A stretch of 64,000 nucleotides of DNA from SCRA01 sp035533275 (GTDB lineage Bacteria; Vulcanimicrobiota; Vulcanimicrobiia; Vulcanimicrobiales; SCRA01): assembly GCA_035533275.1 (NCBI GenBank), contig DATLUD010000045.1, positions 1 through 64,000 on the forward strand, read 5' to 3'. Of this stretch, positions 14,516 to 23,738 are shown in pieces. Both the position numbers and the translations under genes were made by a program. Below the pieces are notes generated by a model that saw only the letters and a list, made by a program, of their open reading frames with translations, made no database searches and had not been told where the DNA came from. Numbering within the stretch: position 1 is the first letter of the stretch; every line of letters starts with the position of its first letter.

Positions 14516-15421
14516 ATGAGTTGGTTCAGCAAGTTGCGCGATTCGCTCTTCAAGTCGCGCGCCGCCCTCTCGCGCGTGGAGGAGCTGGCGCGGGAGCGCC
14601 GCCCCCTCGACGCCGCGTTCTGGGAGGAGCTCGAGGAGACGCTGATCGCCGCGGACTTCGGCGTGGAGACGACGGAGAAGATCCTCGAGTCGCTCCAGGA
14701 CGTCGCGCGCAAGGAGTTCTGGCGCACCTCGGATCAGGCGATCGCGCGCTTTCGCACGGACGTCGCCGCGTTCATGACGCGCCCCGGCCAGCGGCTCCAG
14801 CTCGCCGGCAAACCCGCCGTGGTGCTGGTCGTGGGCGTCAACGGGAGCGGGAAGACCACCTCGATCGGGAAGCTGGCCGCCAGGTTGGTGCGCGAGGGCA
14901 AGAAGGTGCTGCTGGTGGCCGGCGACACCTTCCGCGCCGCCGCCGCCGAGCAGCTCGAGATCTGGGGGCAACGCGCGGGGGCCGAGGTGATCCGCGGCCG
15001 CGAGGGGGGAGATCCCGCCGCGGTCGTCTTCGACGGCGTCAGCGCCGCGCGGGCGCGCGGCGTCGACGTCTGCCTCGTCGACACGGCGGGCCGCCTGCAG
15101 ACCAAAGTCAACCTGATGGAGGAGCTGAAGAAGATCCGCCGCGTGATCGCCCGCGAGCTCCCCGACCAGCCCTGCGAGACGCTGCTGGTCCTCGACGCCG
15201 CCACGGGGCAGAACGCCCTCTCCCAGGCCTCCCTCTTCAACGAGACCACGCAGTTGACGGGGCTGGTGCTGACGAAGTTGGACGGCACGGCGAAGGGCGG
15301 GATCGTGGTGGCGATCGCCGATCGCGTTGGCGTTCCGGTCAAGTTCATCGGGGTCGGCGAAGGCATCGACCAACTCCAGGCCTTCGAGCCGCAGGCGTTC
15401 GTCGACGCGCTCTTTGACTGA
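14516..15421 (+). CDS. ftsY: Signal recognition particle receptor FtsY
   Basis: A 301-residue SRP GTPase that docks ribosome-SRP complexes at the membrane. It has the helical N domain (about 1-90), then G motifs GVNGSGKTTSIGKLA, DTFRAAAAEQLE, DTAGRLQ and TKLDGTAKGG, and the closing GVGEGIDQLQAFEPQAFVDALF. The last motif and the short N-terminus point to FtsY rather than the flagellar paralogue FlhF. The usual acidic A domain is missing, as in many Gram-positive-like bacteria. It follows the flagellar fhlB gene by 36 bases, an unusual neighbour. Confidence 0.93.
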   Translation: MSWFSKLRDSLFKSRAALSRVEELARERRPLDAAFWEELEETLIAADFGVETTEKILESLQDVARKEFWRTSDQAIARFRTDVAAFMTRPGQRLQLAGKPAVVLVVGVNGSGKTTSIGKLAARLVREGKKVLLVAGDTFRAAAAEQLEIWGQRAGAEVIRGREGGDPAAVVFDGVSAARARGVDVCLVDTAGRLQTKVNLMEELKKIRRVIARELPDQPCETLLVLDAATGQNALSQASLFNETTQLTGLVLTKLDGTAKGGIVVAIADRVGVPVKFIGVGEGIDQLQAFEPQAFVDALFD

Positions 15422-15480
15422 GGACCCTTGTCAAAGGCGTGTGCCGCACAGATGGCACAGTAGGACGGTAAGGTAGGGAT

Positions 15481-15502
15481 GCGGCCGCGCATTCGCGGCC
15501 GC
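15481..15502 (+). other. Perfect GC hairpin between ftsY and recA
   Basis: GCGGCCGCG pairs with CGCGGCCGC around a CATT loop. It lies 60 bases after ftsY and 49 before the recA start. It may end ftsY transcripts or act in the recA leader. No LexA-type palindrome is obvious in this gap. Confidence 0.4.
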
Positions 15503-15551
15503 ACGAGTGACGGGCTGGCGCTCAGCCCGCTGGAAAGGGAACGGATCAGAG

Positions 15552-16604
<1,053 letters not shown>

Positions 16605-16625
16605 GGCTCTCCGCCGGCGTCGGAC

Positions 16626-17114
16626 GTGGCCACCGCCTACGTCACCGCCCTGCGCATGTTGGCGAGGCGCCGCCTGACCGAGGCGGCGCTCTTCGCCAAG
16701 CTGGAGCAGCGCGGATTTGAAGAGGACGAGGCCCGCGCGGCCGTGGAGCGGTGCAAGGCCGAGCGTTACCTCGACGACCGGCTCTTCGCGCAATTGCACG
16801 TGGAGAGTGCGGTTGAGCGCCGGAACGTGGGGGACCGCCGGCTGGTGGCCGAGCTCGTTCGCAAGGGCGTCGACCCGGAGGCCGCGCGCACAGCCGTCTC
16901 GCAAGCCGCGCGCGGCGATGGCGAGCGCAGCGAACGCGACCGGGCCGAGGCGGCGCTGGCACGGATGCTGCGCGTCGAGGCCGGACGCAGCGATGCCTCG
17001 CTCGCGCGTGCGCTCGAGCGCCTCGGCTTTCCCACCCCGCTGATCTACGAGGTGCTGCGCGAGCGTGCCGCGGGCCTCTTGGCGGAGGCCGTCGATCCCC
17101 TCGCGAGCGACTGA
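16626..17114 (+). CDS. recX: RecA regulatory protein RecX
   Basis: A 162-residue protein from a GTG start, with tandem three-helix repeats typical of RecX: ALRMLARRRLTEAALFAKLEQRGFEEDEARAAVERCKAERYLDDRLFA in the first part and related repeats later. RecX binds in the groove of RecA filaments and limits recombination. Position directly after recA supports the call. The third repeat is more divergent and Ala/Arg-rich. Confidence 0.88.
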   Translation: MATAYVTALRMLARRRLTEAALFAKLEQRGFEEDEARAAVERCKAERYLDDRLFAQLHVESAVERRNVGDRRLVAELVRKGVDPEAARTAVSQAARGDGERSERDRAEAALARMLRVEAGRSDASLARALERLGFPTPLIYEVLRERAAGLLAEAVDPLASD

Positions 17115-17155
17115 ACTGCAACTCGCGGCGTCTGGGCCGGGTTGGTCGGGTCGTC

Positions 17156-18085
17156 ATGCGAGCCGCGCCCGTTCTCTTGCCGCTCTCCGTAGCCGCCGTC
17201 TGGATTTTCTGGGGGTCGACGTATGCCGGGATGCGCCTGGCGGGAGAGACGATACCGCCGCTCGTGATGGCGAGCGTACGGTTCTTGATCGCCGGGGGCG
17301 TGCTGTGGATCGCCGCCGACCTCACGGGCCGGGCCCGCGCCCGGCGCGAGGACTGGCGCGCCGCCTTCGTGGGCGGCGCCATGCTGCTGATGATCGGCAA
17401 CGCGACGACCGCGTGGGCCCTGCAGTACCTCCCGACGGGCATCACGGCGCTGCTGCTCAGCCTGACGCCGGTATGGATGGCGCTCTTCGACTTCATGCTC
17501 TACCGCGGCCGCTTGACGTGGACGGCCGGACTGGGCATGGTGCTCGGGTTGGGCGGGGTGGCGATGCTGATCGCTCCAAGCCTCCTCGACCGGGGCGCCA
17601 TCGGGGCGATGCCCGTCCTCTGGGTCGCTTTGGCGATTCTGAGCAATGTCTCGTGGTCGCTGGGCTCGATGCTCCAGCGCCGTCTTGAGGGAGCCCGTTC
17701 GCTGATCCGGTCGACGGCGATGCAGATGCTGGCGGGCGGCGTGCTGATCGCGGGCGAGTCGATCCTCTTCGGTCAGGTCGGCCTCGTGCGCTGGAGCGAG
17801 ATCTCACCGGCTTCGATCGGCGGGCTCGCGTGGCTGATCGTCTTCGGAAGTCTCGTCGGCTACCTGGCCTTTCTCTACGTTATACGGCATGCGCCGACGG
17901 CGCTCGCCTCGACGTATGCTTACGTGAACCCGCTCATCGCGATCATCCTGGGCATGCTGCTGTTCGGAGAGCGCTTGACCGCCGCGGAGGTGGTCGCCGG
18001 CGCCACCATTCTCGTGGGTGTCGCGCTCATGATGCTCCCCAACCGGGGCGCGGCGCTCGCCGCCGAGGCTCCCGCGCCGGAATAG
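17156..18085 (+). CDS. DMT-superfamily (EamA) transporter
   Basis: A 309-residue membrane protein with about ten membrane helices in two EamA repeats (about residues 8-140 and 155-300). Typical marks are IFWGSTYAGMRLAGETIPPLVMASVRFLIAG in the first half and the second-half ending NPLIAIILGMLLFGERLTAAEVVAGATILVGVAL. It probably exports a metabolite. The substrate cannot be read from sequence. It stands between recX and a two-component system with no sign of shared function. Confidence 0.88.
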   Translation: MRAAPVLLPLSVAAVWIFWGSTYAGMRLAGETIPPLVMASVRFLIAGGVLWIAADLTGRARARREDWRAAFVGGAMLLMIGNATTAWALQYLPTGITALLLSLTPVWMALFDFMLYRGRLTWTAGLGMVLGLGGVAMLIAPSLLDRGAIGAMPVLWVALAILSNVSWSLGSMLQRRLEGARSLIRSTAMQMLAGGVLIAGESILFGQVGLVRWSEISPASIGGLAWLIVFGSLVGYLAFLYVIRHAPTALASTYAYVNPLIAIILGMLLFGERLTAAEVVAGATILVGVALMMLPNRGAALAAEAPAPE

Positions 18086-18151
18086 CGCTCCCCTCGTGCG
18101 CGCCCGGACGCGCGCGCGTCTACCCGCGCCGGCGTTGGGCACTTCCGGCGC

Positions 18152-18832
18152 GTGAGCACGATCGGAGTCGCCGACGACGAACGCCAGATCAGCGAGCTGT
18201 TGGCCTACACGCTCGAGCGCGAGGGGCATCGCGTGGAAACCGTGGCCGATGGTCCCTCGGCGCTGCGCCTTGCGCGCTCGGGAATCGACGCGTTGGTGCT
18301 GGACCTGGGCCTCCCCGTGGTCGACGGCATCGAGGTTCTGCGAACGCTGCGCCGCGAGGGGCAGGCGCTGCCGGTGCTGGTGCTGACGGCGCGCGGCGAC
18401 GAGGTCGATCGCGTGCTCGGACTCGAGCTGGGGGCGGACGACTATGTCACCAAGCCCTTCTCCGCCCGCGAGCTCGCCGCGCGGCTGCGTGCGATCCTCC
18501 GGCGACTCGCCCCACCCGCGCCGGCGGCGCGCATCGTGCGCATCGGGGCGCTGGAGATCGACGAGAGCGCCCGCGAGGTGCGCCGGGACGGCGGCGCGGT
18601 TGCCCTCAAGCCGCGCGAGTATGCGCTGATGGCCCTGCTGGCGGCCAACCCCAACGTCGCGTTCTCGCGCGAATCGCTTATCGAGCGCGTGTGGGGCTTC
18701 GAGTTCGACGGCGACGCGCGCACCGTCGACGTGCACGTGCGCCGCGTGCGGGCGAAGGTAGAGGACGATCCGGCTCATCCCCGTCTCATCGCGACGGTGC
18801 GCGGATTCGGATACAAGCTCTCGCCGCCGTGA
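18152..18832 (+). CDS. OmpR/PhoB-family response regulator
   Basis: A 226-residue regulator from a GTG start. The receiver domain has acidic Asp8/Asp9, phosphoacceptor Asp51, LVLTARGDE and VTKPFSARELAAR. The C-terminal winged helix (about 130-225) contains VALKPREYALMALLAANPNVAFSRESLIERVWGFEF and ARTVDVHVRRVRAKVEDDP, the DNA-recognition region. It overlaps the following histidine kinase gene by four bases (GTGA), so it is the cognate partner. The input signal and target genes are unknown. Confidence 0.92.
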   Translation: MSTIGVADDERQISELLAYTLEREGHRVETVADGPSALRLARSGIDALVLDLGLPVVDGIEVLRTLRREGQALPVLVLTARGDEVDRVLGLELGADDYVTKPFSARELAARLRAILRRLAPPAPAARIVRIGALEIDESAREVRRDGGAVALKPREYALMALLAANPNVAFSRESLIERVWGFEFDGDARTVDVHVRRVRAKVEDDPAHPRLIATVRGFGYKLSPP

Positions 18833-19917
18833 GGTGCGCAGATCGGCTCTTGGCGCGCCTGGCTCGCGAACGGTCGGCGGGCGGGGAGGCGGCATTGATC
18901 GTCGTCGAGGCGGCGGGCTTGCGGCGTGCGCTCCTCGCGCGCATGGTGCGCTCCTGCGACGCGGTGGCGCGCGGCAGCCGGCCGGAGCGCTGGCTCGCCG
19001 GCATCCTCGGGCGTCCGCGGCTACGCCCGGCGACGGCGTGCGCCGACCTGCGCGTGGTGGCGACCCGTATCGTGGCGGAGTTGGCGGCCGCCGGCGCGGC
19101 CTCCGGAGTCGGTTGGATCGACGGGCGAAGCGCACTGCCCTCGACGGTCCGCGAGGCGGAGGAAGCCGCACTCCTCACGGGGCGCCTCGAACGCGAACGT
19201 CGAGCCCTGTTCACGGCCGTCGGCCACGAACTGCGCACGCCGCTCACCTCCGCGCGCGGTTATCTGGAGGTGCTGCTCTCCGATCCTCCGCGCCGCCGCG
19301 CCGAGGTTCGCCGCTTTCTCGAAATCGCGCAACGCGAGACGCTGCGTGCCGCTCGCCTGGTCGACGGGCTCTTCGAGCTCTCGCTGCTGGAGACGGGGGC
19401 GGGGGCACTGCGCGTGGAGCCGGGGGATCTGGCGGCGGCGGCCCGGGCGGCCGTCGAGAGCTTGGCACTCGAAGCGCGCGGACGCCGCGTGTGCCTGCGG
19501 CGCCGGCTGCGCCCGGCGCCCGCGCTGCTGGACGCCGAGCGGGCAACCCAGGCGGCCCTCAATCTGGTGCACAACGCGATCAAGTTCGCTCGGAGTGCCG
19601 TCCGGGTCGAGACGGCGCGCACCGACGGGCGCGTGGTGCTCACGGTGGAGGATGACGGCCCGGGCTTCAGCGACGGGGATCTCGAAACGATTCCGGCCTT
19701 CCTGCGCCGCGGCTCGGCCGCGAGCCGCGCCGAGGGCTCGGGTGTGGGCTTGGCCCTCTCAGAGACCGTCGCGGCGCTCCACGGCGGGCGCTTGTTCTTG
19801 GAGCGCTCGAGCTGCGGCGGGGCGCGGGTTCGTCTCGTCCTCCCGGCGGGGCGAGAGCGGAGCGGCGCCGTACTCATCAACCATGGGGCCAAGGCGATCG
19901 TTCGCCCATCCGAGTGA
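18829..19917 (+). CDS. Sensor histidine kinase, apparently soluble
   Basis: A 362-residue kinase from a GTG start overlapping the regulator stop. His133 lies in GHELRTPLTSARGY. The N box is NLVHNAIKFA, and the G boxes are DDGPGFSDGD and GSGVGLALSE. No membrane helix or signal peptide is seen before the kinase core. Residues about 20-115 look like a degenerate GGDEF fold: LIVVEAAGL, then CDAVAR, then GSRPERWLAGIL where GGDEFAVLL would stand, then a helix and ASGVGWIDG. That domain could bind a ligand or only support dimerisation. This is inference from the pattern. Confidence 0.85.
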   Translation: MRCADRLLARLARERSAGGEAALIVVEAAGLRRALLARMVRSCDAVARGSRPERWLAGILGRPRLRPATACADLRVVATRIVAELAAAGAASGVGWIDGRSALPSTVREAEEAALLTGRLERERRALFTAVGHELRTPLTSARGYLEVLLSDPPRRRAEVRRFLEIAQRETLRAARLVDGLFELSLLETGAGALRVEPGDLAAAARAAVESLALEARGRRVCLRRRLRPAPALLDAERATQAALNLVHNAIKFARSAVRVETARTDGRVVLTVEDDGPGFSDGDLETIPAFLRRGSAASRAEGSGVGLALSETVAALHGGRLFLERSSCGGARVRLVLPAGRERSGAVLINHGAKAIVRPSE

Positions 19918-20215
19918 AGCAGAGGTCGCGAGGATCTTCGACTACTATCACGTCGGCTACGAGTACGAGCCCCGCTCGTTCCCCATCGTCTGGGACGACG
20001 AAGGCAGGATCCTCGAGTCGTTCACGCCCGACTTCTACTTGCCCGACTACGATCTCTACGTCGAGGTGACGGTCCTCAAGCAGTCGCTCGTGACGCGGAA
20101 GAACCGCAAGGTGCGCCTGCTGCGCGCCCTCTATCCGCACGTGAACGTGAAGTTGCTCTACAACCGCGACGTCAGAGCGCTCTTCGCCAAGTACGGGTTG
20201 GCTCCGCATGCCTGA
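19883..20215 (+). CDS. Small conserved protein with PD-(D/E)XK nuclease-like motif
   Basis: A 110-residue protein starting inside the 3' end of the kinase gene and ending eight bases into hpt. The core reads SFTPDFYLPDYDLYVEVTV, with the PD and the following E placed as in PD-(D/E)XK folds, but Thr replaces the usual catalytic Lys (EVT rather than EVK). A further Lys follows three positions on (VLK). LYPHVNVKLLYNRDVRALFAKYGL at the end resembles the closing part of small endonuclease-fold proteins. Function unknown, and it may be inactive as a nuclease. The tight coupling to hpt suggests cotranscription. Confidence 0.7.
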   Translation: MGPRRSFAHPSEAEVARIFDYYHVGYEYEPRSFPIVWDDEGRILESFTPDFYLPDYDLYVEVTVLKQSLVTRKNRKVRLLRALYPHVNVKLLYNRDVRALFAKYGLAPHA

Positions 20216-20750
20216 AGGCGCCCCGGTCCTGGGTGAGGTCGCCTTCGCGGCGGAGAGCATCGGAGCGCGCGTGAGCGATCTGGCGCGAGCCATCGAGCGG
20301 GATTATGCCGGTCGCGTCCCGCTGTTGGTGGGCGTGCTGAAATCCTCGGCTATCTTCCTGGCCGACCTTGCCCGCGCGGTGCGCGTCCCCGTCGAGCTGG
20401 ACATCCTGGCCATCTCCTCGTACACGCGGGAGCACGAGCGCGGCGGCGGGGTGCGGATCGAGGCGGACGTCTCCGTCGCCGTGGAGCGCCGACACGTCGT
20501 GGTGGTGGAAGACGTGGTCGACACGGGCCTGACGCTGCAGTACGTGCTGCGGATGCTCGGCGCGCGCGCGCCGGCCTCGCTCGCGGTCTGCACGTTGCTC
20601 GATCGCGCCCACCGGCGCATCGTCGACGTGCCGATCCGCTATCGCGGGTTCGAGATCGGTGACGAGTTCCTCGTGGGTTACGGCCTCGATTTTCGCGAGG
20701 CGTATCGCCACTTGCCCGACCTCCGGCTGCTGCGAGTGCCTGCGCGGTAG
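20208..20750 (+). CDS. hpt: Hypoxanthine phosphoribosyltransferase
   Basis: A 180-residue purine salvage enzyme that makes IMP or GMP from base and PRPP. The PRPP loop VVVVEDVVDTGLTLQYV is intact. Upstream are LLVGVLKSSAIFLADLAR and the flexible SSYT segment, and near the C-terminus DVPIRYRGFEIGDEFLVGYGLD, all typical of bacterial HPRT. purA, which uses IMP, is 1.5 kb downstream. Confidence 0.93.
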   Translation: MPEGAPVLGEVAFAAESIGARVSDLARAIERDYAGRVPLLVGVLKSSAIFLADLARAVRVPVELDILAISSYTREHERGGGVRIEADVSVAVERRHVVVVEDVVDTGLTLQYVLRMLGARAPASLAVCTLLDRAHRRIVDVPIRYRGFEIGDEFLVGYGLDFREAYRHLPDLRLLRVPAR

Positions 20751-20816
20751 CAGGCCGACGTGCGGGTGGCGGCAAACTGGATCGTCCGTGCGCCCGTCCG
20801 CCTTCCCGGTCTACCG

Positions 20817-22136
20817 ATGAACCGCCGCACCCTGCTGGCCTCGGCGGTGGCTGCGTCGATTGCAGCGGCATGGCTCCCGCCCTCGCGCGCGGACGCGCTC
20901 GAGCTCCCCTCGATCGAGGCGGCAGCCGACGCCTTTCGCAGCCCCAATGCGCGCCTCCAGGTGATGTTCCGAGCCGCGCTCTTGAGCACCACGAAGCTCG
21001 CCCAGTATGCCAGCGACGGCACCGCCTACGTGAAGACGGGCGACATCCCCGCCGAGTGGCTGCGCGACTCGAGCGCCCAAGTTCGCCCGTACCTCTTCTT
21101 CGCAAAGGACGACCCCTCGGTCGCGCGGTTGCTGCAAGCCATCATCGCCCGGCAAGCTCGCTACCTGACCATCGACCCGTACGCGAACGCGTTCACGCTC
21201 GACTACAAGGTCTGGGAGGAGAAGTACGAGCTGGACTCTCTCTGCTACCCGATCGTCCTGGCGTGGACATATTGGAAGACGACGGGCGACGTCTCCATTT
21301 TCGACCCCGTGATGGAACAGGCGCTGACCAAGGCGTTGGAGACCATGGAGCGGGAGCAGGACCACGACCGCTCCTCGACCTACACGCAGAAGGAGATGCC
21401 CAACGGGGGCAAAGGCAATCCCGTCGCCTACACGGGCATGATCTGGAGCGCCTTCCGCCCCTCCGACGATGCCTGCCAGTACAACTACCTGATTCCCTCG
21501 GAGATGATGGCCGTGGTGGCGCTGGGGGACCTGGAAGACATTTTTCGCGCCGTCTACCGCAACGTGCTCAAGGCGGAGCGCGCCAAGAGCCTGCGCTCGG
21601 AGGTGCAGGACGGCATCCAGCAGTTCGGGATCGTCTTCACGCCCAACTACGGCTACGTCTACGCATACGAAGTCGACGGGTTGGGGCACTCGGTGCTGAT
21701 GGATGATGCTAACATTCCCTCGCTCCTGAGCGCCCCATACCTGGGTTACACCAAGCCAGATGCGCGCGTCTACCAAAACACGCGCCGCTTCTTGCTCTCC
21801 AAGAACGATCCGTACTACTACGCGGGCAAGTTCGCGCGAGGGATCGGAAGCGCCCACACGCCGGACGGCTACGTATGGCCCCTCTCGCTGTTGATGCAGG
21901 GCATGACGACCACCTCCCAGGCGGAGAAGGAGGAGGTGCTCAAGGAGCTGCTCGACAGCGACCCCGGCGACCACCTTCTCCACGAGTCCTTCGACCCCAA
22001 CAACCCGACGAAGTTCACGCGCGTGGATTTCGGCTGGCCCAACGCCCTGTTCAGCGAGTTCGTCATGACCTCGTTCGGCGGGCGTACGCCACTGCCGCTG
22101 GGCGATACCAGCGATCTCGAATTCCGCGGCGAGTGA
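20817..22136 (+). CDS. Glycoside hydrolase family 125 (exo-alpha-1,6-mannosidase type), exported
   Basis: A 439-residue protein with a Tat-like signal (MNRRTLLASAVAASIAAAW, twin Arg then a hydrophobic stretch). The mature part matches the metal-independent GH125 mannosidases: GDIPAEWLRDSSAQVRPY, then IWSAFRPSDDACQYNYLIPSE carrying the likely acid Asp, and LLHESFDPNNPTKFTR carrying the likely base Glu. ATG 20817 is preferred because it begins the signal peptide. A GTG 57 bases upstream extends it without sense. It would trim alpha-1,6-linked mannose from glycans outside the cytoplasm. No other sugar genes are near. Confidence 0.85.
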   Translation: MNRRTLLASAVAASIAAAWLPPSRADALELPSIEAAADAFRSPNARLQVMFRAALLSTTKLAQYASDGTAYVKTGDIPAEWLRDSSAQVRPYLFFAKDDPSVARLLQAIIARQARYLTIDPYANAFTLDYKVWEEKYELDSLCYPIVLAWTYWKTTGDVSIFDPVMEQALTKALETMEREQDHDRSSTYTQKEMPNGGKGNPVAYTGMIWSAFRPSDDACQYNYLIPSEMMAVVALGDLEDIFRAVYRNVLKAERAKSLRSEVQDGIQQFGIVFTPNYGYVYAYEVDGLGHSVLMDDANIPSLLSAPYLGYTKPDARVYQNTRRFLLSKNDPYYYAGKFARGIGSAHTPDGYVWPLSLLMQGMTTTSQAEKEEVLKELLDSDPGDHLLHESFDPNNPTKFTRVDFGWPNALFSEFVMTSFGGRTPLPLGDTSDLEFRGE

Positions 22137-22184
22137 GGAGCAACGTGCAAAACGCAGTGACGTACAGGCGGGGCCAAGCGCCCC

Positions 22185-22240
22185 GGAGTCTTTCAAGCAA
22201 TCCGAGTCCCAGCGAACGGAGCAAAGCGGAGTGAGTGGGG
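22185..22240 (+). repeat. Dispersed repeat, copy A, covering the purA start
   Basis: A sequence of about 55 bases running from GGAGTCTTTCA to GTGAGTGGGG. It matches copies at 25456-25513 and 44408-44462. All share the frame GGAG...GTCCC or CTCCC, GCGA, a run of GGAGC/AGCGGA and (G/A)TGAGTGGGG. In this copy the final GTGAGTGGGG provides the purA start codon, with GGAGC and AGCGGA as purine-rich ribosome site. Confidence 0.6.
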
Positions 22241-23490
22241 CGGTAATCGTTGTCGGCGTCCAGTGGGGAGACGAGGGCAAGGGCCGCATCGTGGACGTCC
22301 TGGCTAACGACGCCGACGCCATCGCGCGCTTCGGCGGCGGGAACAACGCCGGGCACACGCTGGTGGTCGAGGGGCGTAAGGTTGTCTTGCGCTCGGTGCC
22401 CAGCGGCGTCTTCCACGCGCCCAAACCGCTCATCGTGGGGGCCGGCGTGGTGATCGACTTGGCCGGCTTCGTGCAGGAACTCGACGAGCTGGCGGCCATC
22501 GGCGTCGACGTCTCGCGGGTCAAGCTCGACGAGCGCGCGCATCTGACGCTCCCGTATCACATCGCGCTCGACCGTCTCGGCGAACAGGATCGCGGAGCGG
22601 CGGCGATCGGGACCACGGGGCGGGGCATCGGTCCCACCTACGTCGACCGCGTGGCGCGCACCGGCGTGCGTGCGGGGGACCTCCGTCATCCGGAGCGTCT
22701 GGCCGAGCGCGTGCGCGCGGCGCTGGCGCTGCACGCCGCGCGCCTGGACGCCGCCGGGGCCCACCTCGAGGCAGAGGCGGTGGTCGACGGGCTCCATGCG
22801 CTCGCGCCCCGCGTCCTGCCGCACCTGGTGGACGGCGTCGCGTTGGCGCACGAGATCTTGGAGCGTGGCGGGGAGATCCTCTGCGAGGGAGCGCAGGGCA
22901 CGATGCTGGACATCGGCTTCGGCACCTATCCGTACGTCACGTCCTCGCACACCATCGCCGGCGGCGCGTGCGTAGGGCTGGGGATCGGGCCCACGCAGGT
23001 GCGCGAGGTGATCGGCGTGACCAAGGCTTACTGCACCCGCGTCGGAGCCGGTCCCTTTCCCTCCGAGCTCCACGACGCCGTGGGCGAGATGATCCGGGAG
23101 CGGGGCAACGAGTACGGCACGAACACGGGCCGGCCCAGGCGCTGCGGGTGGTTCGATGCCGTTGCCGCGCGCTACGCGTGCCGTCTCAACGGCGTGGGGC
23201 GCCTGGTGGTCACCAAGCTCGACGTGCTCACGGGGCTCGAGCGCGTGGGCATCGTCACGTCGTACGCGCGCGACGGCCAGAGCGTCGGCGTCGACCAGTT
23301 GGGAGAAGAGGGCGTGAAGACCGAGGTGGCGTGGTTTCCCGGCTGGAGCGAGGACGTGAGTGGGGCGAGACGGTTGGAGGACCTTCCGCCGGCCGCCCGC
23401 GCCTACGTTCAAGCTTTGGAGCAAGCCGCCGATACCCCGGTTGGCTGGGTTTCCGTCGGAGCGGAGAGATCGGCGCTGATTACCGTGTAG
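22231..23490 (+). CDS. purA: Adenylosuccinate synthetase
   Basis: A 419-residue enzyme that converts IMP, aspartate and GTP to adenylosuccinate in AMP synthesis. GVQWGDEGKGRIVD is the catalytic/GTP loop, followed by GGNNAGHTLV, TTGRGIGPTY, ILCEGAQGTMLDIGFGTYPYVTSS and TKLDVLTG, all diagnostic. The length is slightly below the E. coli enzyme. The start GTG lies inside a dispersed repeat, so the first residues (Ser-Gly-Ala) derive from repeat sequence. Confidence 0.96.
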   Translation: MSGAVIVVGVQWGDEGKGRIVDVLANDADAIARFGGGNNAGHTLVVEGRKVVLRSVPSGVFHAPKPLIVGAGVVIDLAGFVQELDELAAIGVDVSRVKLDERAHLTLPYHIALDRLGEQDRGAAAIGTTGRGIGPTYVDRVARTGVRAGDLRHPERLAERVRAALALHAARLDAAGAHLEAEAVVDGLHALAPRVLPHLVDGVALAHEILERGGEILCEGAQGTMLDIGFGTYPYVTSSHTIAGGACVGLGIGPTQVREVIGVTKAYCTRVGAGPFPSELHDAVGEMIRERGNEYGTNTGRPRRCGWFDAVAARYACRLNGVGRLVVTKLDVLTGLERVGIVTSYARDGQSVGVDQLGEEGVKTEVAWFPGWSEDVSGARRLEDLPPAARAYVQALEQAADTPVGWVSVGAERSALITV

Positions 23491-23599
23491 CGTCGCGCCG
23501 AGGGCCGCGCGGCGGCCGTGTCCAGCCCCCGGCAGGGATCTGCCGGGTCCGTCGCCCAGGCGTCGGGGGCGGGGCCGGGTGCGCGCACCTGGTCTCCAT

Positions 23600-23738
23600 T
23601 AAATAAAGGCGACCCTTTGGGCGATGAATAGAGAGATGATACGGCAACCATGGATGGGTGCCGTTACTCGGCCAGGGTTGGCGAGCTTTTCGACTCCACT
23701 CATGCGCGGGGCGGCGTCGATTATGAGTAGGTGAGCCA
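23600..23738 (+). promoter_or_regulatory. fliF leader: possible sigma-28-like promoter and folded 5' region
   Basis: The AT-rich start of this gap has TAAA (23600-23603), 16 bases, then GGCGATGA (23620-23627), a weak match to a flagellar sigma promoter. Downstream, ACGGCAACC pairs with GGGTGCCGT (23641-23649, 23656-23664, one mismatch). TTGGC (23678-23682) can pair with GCCAA (23735-23739), which includes the A of the fliF ATG, and ACTCAT pairs with ATGAGT (23698-23703, 23723-23728). The ribosome site AGGTGA (23729-23734) lies inside this fold. No known riboswitch class is matched. Confidence 0.4.

Noticed and set aside
14516..15421. Possible FlhF instead of FtsY, given the flagellar neighbours
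   Set aside because: The GVGEGIDQLQAFEPQAFVDALF ending and overall layout are those of FtsY, and it is the only such gene in the window.
23491..23738. Possible c-di-GMP or fluoride riboswitch before fliF
   Set aside because: Stems are present, but the conserved core sequences of these classes are absent; kept only as an unassigned folded leader.
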